In this document: positions 36,586-41,544 of the stretch, in pieces
Layout: each line of letters begins with the position of its first letter
Position numbering within the stretch: the stretch's first letter is position 1
NCBI GenBank assembly: GCA_902615625.1
Contig: CACMPM010000013.1
Location: forward strand, 1 to 41,544
DNA length: 41,544 nucleotides
Source of the DNA: an uncultured Alphaproteobacteria bacterium
GTDB taxonomy: Bacteria; Pseudomonadota; Alphaproteobacteria; HIMB59; GCA-002718135
Direction: 5' to 3'
The notes under the pieces: model-generated
Told to the model about the DNA's origin: nothing
Database searches by the model: none
The model's input: only the letters and a program-made list of their open reading frames with translations
Translations under genes and position numbers: made by a program

Positions 36586-37380
36586 ATGACTAATTTAATT
36601 AGTCAGGCATTTAAAAATGATGAAAAAAAACTAGTAACATTTGTTACTGGCGGAGATCCTGATTTCAAAACAAGTTTACAAATTATTAATACAATAATTA
36701 ATAATGGAGCTGATATTATAGAAATTGGAATGCCCTTTTCCGATCCAATGGCTGATGGCCCAACAATTCAGTTATCAAGTAATAGGGCAATAGGTAAAGG
36801 AATTGATTTAGAAAATATTTTCTCTTTAGCCTCCGAAGCAAAGAAAACAAAAAGTGATCTCCCTATTATTTTAATGGGTTACTACAATTTGATTTTATAT
36901 TATGGAATTGAGAAGTTTGTAAAGAAATGCAAAGAAAAAGGAGTTGATGGTTTAATAATTGTAGATCTACAACCAGAAGAAGATGAAGATTTGATCAATG
37001 AGCTTAAAAAAAATGAGATTGATTTAATTAGATTAATTACTCCTACAACTGACGAAGAAAGACTTAAATTAATATTAAAAAATGCTAGTGGTTTTTTATA
37101 TTATGTTAGTGTTATGGGAATTACCGGACAAAAATCTGCTGATCTTAATGAACTTAAGAAATCAGTTGCTTTGATCAAAAAACATACGAACTTACCAGTT
37201 GTGCCAGGATTTGGTATTAAAAACTCAACTGATGTAAACAATATATGCAAAATAGCTGATGGTGCAGTTGTTGGCTCAAGTATAATTAAAATTATTGAAA
37301 ATAATTTAAATAACAAAAATAAGATGTTGTCAGAAATTAATAAATTTTCAAAAGATTTGAAAGATGGAACTAAAGTATGA
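36586..37380 (+). CDS. trpA: tryptophan synthase alpha chain
   Basis: Releases indole from indole-3-glycerol phosphate and passes it to TrpB. The 264-residue barrel has catalytic E46 in IIEIGMPFSDPMADGPTIQ and D57, and the phosphate site in YVSVMGITG and VPGFGIKN. The usual VDLPPEE loop reads VDLQPEE here, a mild change. It overlaps accD by 4 bases (ATGA). Confidence 0.97.
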   Translation: MTNLISQAFKNDEKKLVTFVTGGDPDFKTSLQIINTIINNGADIIEIGMPFSDPMADGPTIQLSSNRAIGKGIDLENIFSLASEAKKTKSDLPIILMGYYNLILYYGIEKFVKKCKEKGVDGLIIVDLQPEEDEDLINELKKNEIDLIRLITPTTDEERLKLILKNASGFLYYVSVMGITGQKSADLNELKKSVALIKKHTNLPVVPGFGIKNSTDVNNICKIADGAVVGSSIIKIIENNLNNKNKMLSEINKFSKDLKDGTKV

Positions 37381-38219
37381 ATTGGTTAACAAATTTTGTA
37401 AAACCTAAGCTATCCTCGCTTGTAAAAAGAAGAAGTGTTCCAGAAAAATTATGGAAAAATTGTGTGTCATGTGGAAATATGATTCATCATAAAGATTTAA
37501 AAGAAAACTTATTTGTTTGTGTAAATTGCAATTATCATTTTAGAATGTCTGCAGAAGATAGGATAAAATTGTTTTTCAAAGATGGTGATTATAGTGAAAT
37601 TATCCCAGACAAAATCTCAGATGATCCATTGAAATTCACAGATAAAAAAAAATATAAAGATAGATTAAAAGAATACAGAAAAAAAACGAATAGAGATGAC
37701 GCTTTTATTCTTATAAAAGGAAAAATTAAAGATAAAGAAATTATCTCGGGACTAATGAATTTTGAATTCATGGGTGGTTCTATGGGTAGAGCAGTTGGTG
37801 GAGCAATAGTTAAAGGTGCAAAAATTGCTATAGAAAAAAAATTGCCTTATGTAATTGTTACTTCATCTGGCGGAGCAAGAATGCAGGAAGGAATTGTAAG
37901 CTTAATGCAAATGCCTAGAACAATTGCTGCTGTTGATCTGTTAAATGAAAATAATATACCTTACATAGTTGTTCTTACTGAACCTACTACTGGTGGAGTA
38001 ACAGCTTCTTTCGCAATGTTAGGTGATATAACAATAGCAGAACAAGGTGCTACAATTGGTTTTGCAGGCAAAAGAGTTATACAAGACACCATCAGAGAAG
38101 AATTACCTATAGATTTTCAAAAAGCTGAATATCTAAAAGATCATGGGATGGTAGATATTGTTTCTCATAGAAAAGATCTTAAAGAAACTTTATACAAAGT
38201 ATTAGATCACATAAGTTAA
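37377..38219 (+). CDS. accD: acetyl-CoA carboxylase carboxyltransferase beta subunit
   Basis: Transfers carboxyl from biotin to acetyl-CoA in fatty acid synthesis, together with AccA. At 280 residues it has the N-terminal zinc finger C29-x2-C32 and C48-x2-C51, then the crotonase-like core with FMGGSMGRAVGGAIVKGAK, SSGGARMQEGIVSLMQM, TEPTTGGVTASFAMLGD and IGFAGKRVIQDTI. It lies between trpA (4-base overlap) and folC (3-base gap), the usual alphaproteobacterial position. Confidence 0.97.
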   Translation: MNWLTNFVKPKLSSLVKRRSVPEKLWKNCVSCGNMIHHKDLKENLFVCVNCNYHFRMSAEDRIKLFFKDGDYSEIIPDKISDDPLKFTDKKKYKDRLKEYRKKTNRDDAFILIKGKIKDKEIISGLMNFEFMGGSMGRAVGGAIVKGAKIAIEKKLPYVIVTSSGGARMQEGIVSLMQMPRTIAAVDLLNENNIPYIVVLTEPTTGGVTASFAMLGDITIAEQGATIGFAGKRVIQDTIREELPIDFQKAEYLKDHGMVDIVSHRKDLKETLYKVLDHIS

Positions 38220-38222
38220 TAA

Positions 38223-39482
38223 GTGAAATCTAAAACAGAAAAGTTGTTAGATGAACTTGTTAAGCTTCATCCTAAATATATTGATCTTTCATTAGACAGA
38301 TTAAAATTATTATTAAAAAAATTAGATAATCCTCAAGATCATCTACCAAAAACTATCCATATCGCGGGAACAAATGGGAAAGGGTCTGTACAAAGTTTTA
38401 TAAGAAATATTTTGTTGAAGAATGGGTATAAATGTGATGCATATATCTCACCTCATTTATCTAGATTTAACGAAAGAATAATTCTAAATAATAAAGAAGT
38501 AAGTACAAGGAAATTATACAATACTCTTATATTTGTAAAAAAAATAAATAATAATAAACCAATAACTTTCTTTGAAATAACGACAGCTGCAGCCTTCATA
38601 TTATTTAAACAATCAAAATCTGACTTTCTTATTTTAGAAACAGGATTAGGGGGTAGATTAGATGCAACGAATATAATACCAAAAAAGATTTGCAGTATTT
38701 TAACACCAATTAGTTTTGATCATGAGGAATTTCTTGGAAAAACACTTAAGAAAATTGCTAATGAAAAATTGGGTATAGTGAAGAATAGTGATTTTGTTTT
38801 AGTTGGTAAACAAAAAAAAGAGTTAAGAAATCATATTCAAAAAAAATTAAATAAGTTTAAAAATAAATATTTTTATGGGGAAGAATTTCAAGTAACAAAA
38901 TCATTAAAAAATAAATTTGAAATGAAAGTAGATGGAAAAAAATTTCTCTATTCTCAACCTTCATTGAATGGAAAACATCAAGAAGAAAATGCATCAATAT
39001 CTATATACTTTGCAAAAATCATGAAAAAAAGGGGTTATAAATTAAATACAAAAGAAATTAATGTAGCGATAAAAAAAACAGCATGGCCTGGAAGATTGGA
39101 AATTATTAATTATAAAAACAAAAAAATAATTCTTGATGGATCGCATAATATTGATGGAGCTGATAAACTAAATGAATTTTTGAAAACTAAAAGAATAAAA
39201 CCAATAGTCCTATTTGGAATGCTAAATAATAAGAAAGCAAGTTTATTTTTGAACAAAATAAAAAAAAGAGTATCCAAAGTTTTAGCCATAAAAATCCCAG
39301 ATGAAAAAAATGCATTTAAAACTAGACAAATAAATGAAATTTGCAATTTTCATTCTATTAAATGCCAGCAAATAAATAATATAAATGATGCTTTAAAATA
39401 TTTTAGATCTAATGAGCAAAAAATATATCTAATTACTGGCTCTTTATATTTAATAGGAAAAATTAGAAGAAAACTTTTATAA
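38223..39482 (+). CDS. folC: folylpolyglutamate synthase / dihydrofolate synthase
   Basis: Adds glutamate to dihydropteroate and folates. It has 419 residues and starts with GTG. The ATP-binding loop is HIAGTNGKGSVQ (47-57), followed by SPHLSRFNERI, ETGLGGRLDATNI, SFDHEEFLG (conserved His and Asp of Mur ligase-type enzymes) and WPGRLEII with ILDGSHNIDGADKL near the C-terminal domain. It is the last gene of the long plus-strand run; its final 6 bases overlap the end of the convergent trxA. Confidence 0.95.
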   Translation: MKSKTEKLLDELVKLHPKYIDLSLDRLKLLLKKLDNPQDHLPKTIHIAGTNGKGSVQSFIRNILLKNGYKCDAYISPHLSRFNERIILNNKEVSTRKLYNTLIFVKKINNNKPITFFEITTAAAFILFKQSKSDFLILETGLGGRLDATNIIPKKICSILTPISFDHEEFLGKTLKKIANEKLGIVKNSDFVLVGKQKKELRNHIQKKLNKFKNKYFYGEEFQVTKSLKNKFEMKVDGKKFLYSQPSLNGKHQEENASISIYFAKIMKKRGYKLNTKEINVAIKKTAWPGRLEIINYKNKKIILDGSHNIDGADKLNEFLKTKRIKPIVLFGMLNNKKASLFLNKIKKRVSKVLAIKIPDEKNAFKTRQINEICNFHSIKCQQINNINDALKYFRSNEQKIYLITGSLYLIGKIRRKLL

Positions 39483-39797
39483 ATTGGATTGTATCCAAGT
39501 TTCTAATGCTGTTTTAGGAAGACTACCAACCTTAGTATCAATTAACTCACCATTTTTAAAAATCATTATTGTAGGAATACCCCTAATACCGTATTTTTGC
39601 GGTGTCATAGGGTTCTCATCAATGTTCATTTTATATATTTTTACTTTATCTTTGTTCTCAATAGCAATTTCTTCCAAAATTGGATCAAGTACTTTGCATG
39701 GTCCACACCATTCTGCACCAAAATCAACTACTACTGGCACATCATTAGTTGAAATGTCTTTATCAAAGGTTTGATCATTTGTTACAAGGGTAGACAT
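39477..39797 (-). CDS. trxA: thioredoxin
   Basis: General disulfide reductase of the cytosol. The 106 residues have the standard fold and active site W30-C31-G-P-C34 in FGAEWCGPCK, with the cis-Pro loop GIRGIPTIMIFKNGE. In most alphaproteobacteria addA and addB lie between murU and trxA; here only 46 bases separate trxA from the upstream murU gene. Confidence 0.97.
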   Translation of the reverse strand: MSTLVTNDQTFDKDISTNDVPVVVDFGAEWCGPCKVLDPILEEIAIENKDKVKIYKMNIDENPMTPQKYGIRGIPTIMIFKNGELIDTKVGSLPKTALETWIQSNL

Positions 39798-39843
39798 AGT
39801 TAATATTTAAGAAATATTTTTCTATTATCAAGCTAATTTAAAT

Positions 39844-40524
39844 CTAATTTTCTAAAATTGATTTTTTATCCCCAAGATGTCTAATTTTAGAAGGAATTAC
39901 ATAACCTTTGATTTGTTGTTTTTTTATTAGTTTTGTCCAAATTTCATTCATAGAGAATATTTTTTTTCTATTATTAAAGATTTTTTTAGATACAATTTGA
40001 AGACCGGAATAATACAATTTCTCATTTTTACTTTTCCAATTTACGACTATATTTTTTTTTAAATTAAAGTCTCCATTTTCTTTTTTTAAACCTACAAAAT
40101 TAATATCTTTAGATAATAACATTTTACAGTGAGATACCTCTTGATAATTGCTGAGAAAATATTCAATATGTGATTTATTTGTTTTAGTCCAAAAAATATC
40201 AGAATTAACCACGCAGATTTTATTTCTTTTTGTATGATTGAAGATATTTTTTACTCCGCCACCTGTGCCAAGTATTGTTTTTTCATTGAAAATCTTAATG
40301 GGATATTTTTTAAGATTTTTGTCCAAATACTCTTTAATTTTATGATGTAAGTAATGTGTATTTATTAAGATTTCATCACATCCAATATTAGTGAAGAAAT
40401 CAATTGTATTCTTTAATAATACTTTGTTTTTATATTTTAAAAGTGGTTTTGGGGTACTACTTGTCAAATTTAGCATTCTTGATCCAAAACCTGCACATAA
40501 AATCATTAACGTAAAATTCTTCAT
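39844..40524 (-). CDS. murU: sugar-1-phosphate nucleotidyltransferase, probable MurNAc-1-P uridylyltransferase
   Basis: A 226-residue nucleotidyltransferase with the activating loop LCAGFGSRM and K26 in STPKPLL, the base-binding ILGTGGGVKNI, and the metal site CVVNSDIFW. MurU makes UDP-MurNAc from MurNAc-1-P in the recycling route that bypasses MurA. The specific call rests on the adjacent kinase gene, 3 bases away, and on the conserved alphaproteobacterial order tsaE-amgK-murU; sequence alone would allow another NTP:sugar-phosphate transferase. Confidence 0.82.
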   Translation of the reverse strand: MKNFTLMILCAGFGSRMLNLTSSTPKPLLKYKNKVLLKNTIDFFTNIGCDEILINTHYLHHKIKEYLDKNLKKYPIKIFNEKTILGTGGGVKNIFNHTKRNKICVVNSDIFWTKTNKSHIEYFLSNYQEVSHCKMLLSKDINFVGLKKENGDFNLKKNIVVNWKSKNEKLYYSGLQIVSKKIFNNRKKIFSMNEIWTKLIKKQQIKGYVIPSKIRHLGDKKSILEN

Positions 40525-40527
40525 AAA

Positions 40528-41445
40528 TTATAAATACTTTTCATAAATTGATCTAAGTTCATAATTTTTAATTTTATTCAATGTCGCTATTGTTCTAGAT
40601 TTAGTTATTTTTAAATAATCTAAGTATTGATTATCATTATTTGTGCCAAGTAATTTTTTCCATCTACCAAGTAGTCGAGTCAGTCGAGCTAAACTTAAAA
40701 CATAATATTGCTCCTGAAAAGTATCGAGATTTTCAATAATTGGCGTATTATCATAAAAATATTCAATTAATTTTTCATTGTAATCTCTTGTAAAATTAAT
40801 TCTTGGATTTTCTAATAATGATATTAGGTCCCATCCTATAAACCCCGTAAACGCACTTTGAAAATCAATAATTCCACACTGTAAATGTGATTCATAATTT
40901 TCTAAAAAAAATAAATTTACAAATTCAAAGTCTTTGTGAACAAAATTTTTCATATTATAATTTTGAGAATAAAATATACTTTTCCATAATTCATAAAATT
41001 TTGAAGTTGGAAAATTTGAATTTTTGTTGGTAGAGATATAATAAGTAACAAACTCTTTAAGTTCAATTTTTAAATCTTCAAACGTGTATTCTTTTAAATT
41101 TTTTAAATTATTTAAATTTGATTCGTTTTGAATAACAATTATATTTTCTATAGCTAGTTTTAAAAGTTTATAAAGATTATCTTTATTGTATATTTTATTA
41201 AGTCTATTTTTTCCGAAATCTTGCATATATATTTTATATTGCTTTTGATTAACTTCATATATCCTGGGAATTGATATATTAATCTTTTGTAATATTTCAT
41301 AAACAGTAAGAAAATTTTTAAAATCTTGTTTATCTCTAGAAAAATCAATTATTATTTTGGTATTTTCTTTTTCAGTGCTTCTAAAAATTAATTTATTTGA
41401 TAATCCGTCCTCAATTTTTTCTAAATCATTATGATATGAATTCAT
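40528..41445 (-). CDS. amgK: aminoglycoside-phosphotransferase-fold sugar kinase, probable AmgK
   Basis: A 305-residue APH-fold kinase. The catalytic loop reads VHKDFEFVNLFF (family HxDxxxxN) and the metal-binding motif IIDFQSAFTGFIGWDLISLL. AmgK phosphorylates the anomeric carbon of MurNAc/GlcNAc, supplying MurU in cell-wall recycling. The assignment rests on the pairing with murU and the probable tsaE upstream. It does not imply antibiotic resistance. The N-terminus is poorly conserved; the ATG at 41445 is 4 bases after the preceding stop. Confidence 0.82.
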   Translation of the reverse strand: MNSYHNDLEKIEDGLSNKLIFRSTEKENTKIIIDFSRDKQDFKNFLTVYEILQKINISIPRIYEVNQKQYKIYMQDFGKNRLNKIYNKDNLYKLLKLAIENIIVIQNESNLNNLKNLKEYTFEDLKIELKEFVTYYISTNKNSNFPTSKFYELWKSIFYSQNYNMKNFVHKDFEFVNLFFLENYESHLQCGIIDFQSAFTGFIGWDLISLLENPRINFTRDYNEKLIEYFYDNTPIIENLDTFQEQYYVLSLARLTRLLGRWKKLLGTNNDNQYLDYLKITKSRTIATLNKIKNYELRSIYEKYL

Positions 41446-41449
41446 TAGA

Positions 41450-41544
41450 CTATTGATTAAAACTAATATTAATTTTTCTTTTAGTTTCTGAAATCATATT
41501 TAAATTTATTAGATAATGATTTTTGTTTAGCGGTAAACTAATTA
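41450..41544 (-). CDS. tsaE: probable C-terminus of TsaE (cut by the window edge)
   Basis: A minus-strand frame open at the window edge encodes 30 residues, ISLPLNKNHYLINLNMISET then KRKINISFNQ, before TAG at 41452-41450. The pattern of a short LP segment, then a hydrophobic strand, a basic turn and another strand resembles the end of TsaE, the ATPase for the t6A tRNA modification. In alphaproteobacteria tsaE commonly precedes amgK, and only 4 bases separate them here. The other two minus frames have stops in this stretch. Confidence 0.5.
   Translation of the reverse strand, partial: ISLPLNKNHYLINLNMISETKRKINISFNQ

Noticed and set aside
40528..41445. Aminoglycoside resistance gene
   Set aside because: The APH fold is shared with AmgK, and the murU neighbour and gene order indicate cell-wall sugar recycling.
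1..41544. CRISPR array, prophage, insertion sequence or toxin-antitoxin pair
   Set aside because: No regularly spaced repeats, transposase or integrase motifs, terminal inverted repeats, or small two-gene toxin modules were seen.

Overview
The window is a gene-dense, strongly AT-rich stretch (A/T-ending codons dominate every gene) of what looks like a streamlined, probably marine, alphaproteobacterium of the SAR11/HIMB59 kind. This assignment is an inference from base composition and gene order: yejBEF, infC-rpmI-rplT-pheST, gltBD, rnd-kdsD-lptCAB, rpsA-ihfB, trpFBA-accD-folC and an AmgK/MurU pair, plus a class II-like AroA. No phage, insertion sequence or CRISPR array was seen. Intergenic DNA is minimal and no gene-free stretch exceeds 300 bases.

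Layout. Positions 1-5758 (+): a YejBEF peptide/muropeptide ABC importer followed without a gap by a TPR-methyltransferase. Positions 5759-8901: a small sugar-nucleotide block containing GDP-mannose 4,6-dehydratase (-), an extended SDR reductase/epimerase (-), a 27-codon remnant of a family 2 glycosyltransferase (+), and a PLP-dependent 3-dehydratase with His in place of the PLP lysine (+). Positions 9039-15621 (-): infC-rpmI-rplT-pheS-pheT-lepA-tRNA-Ser, probably one transcript; infC has a non-AUG start and the infC-rpmI gap contains a foldable leader. Positions 15778-18814: two GT9 glycosyltransferases and one GT4. Positions 18845-19577: an alpha/beta hydrolase split by a frameshift in a run of seven A. 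Positions 19574-25529 (-): both subunits of glutamate synthase. Positions 25648-26553 (-): an NDUFA9-like SDR. Positions 26616-39482 (+): fifteen genes without a gap over 5 bp, covering RNase D, Kdo/LPS export, aromatic amino acids, CMP kinase, ribosomal protein S1, IHF-beta, PyrF, TrpFBA, AccD and FolC. Positions 39477-41544 (-): thioredoxin, MurU, AmgK and the probable C-terminus of TsaE.

How the parts work together. Much of the window serves the cell envelope: Kdo supply (KdsD), LPS export (LptC/A/B), heptosyltransferase-like enzymes, deoxysugar nucleotides, and recovery of cell-wall fragments (YejBEF uptake, AmgK/MurU recycling). The rest is core housekeeping: translation, glutamate, tryptophan, pyrimidine, fatty acid and folate synthesis.

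The most interesting signals are: the His-PLP dehydratase beside GDP-mannose dehydratase, which suggests a GDP-3,6-dideoxyhexose (colitose-like) pathway; the glycosyltransferase scar in front of it; the structured infC-rpmI leader; the frameshifted hydrolase; and genes apparently missing from conserved neighbourhoods (addAB, rpoN-hpf-ptsN). I found no clearly new multi-gene system.
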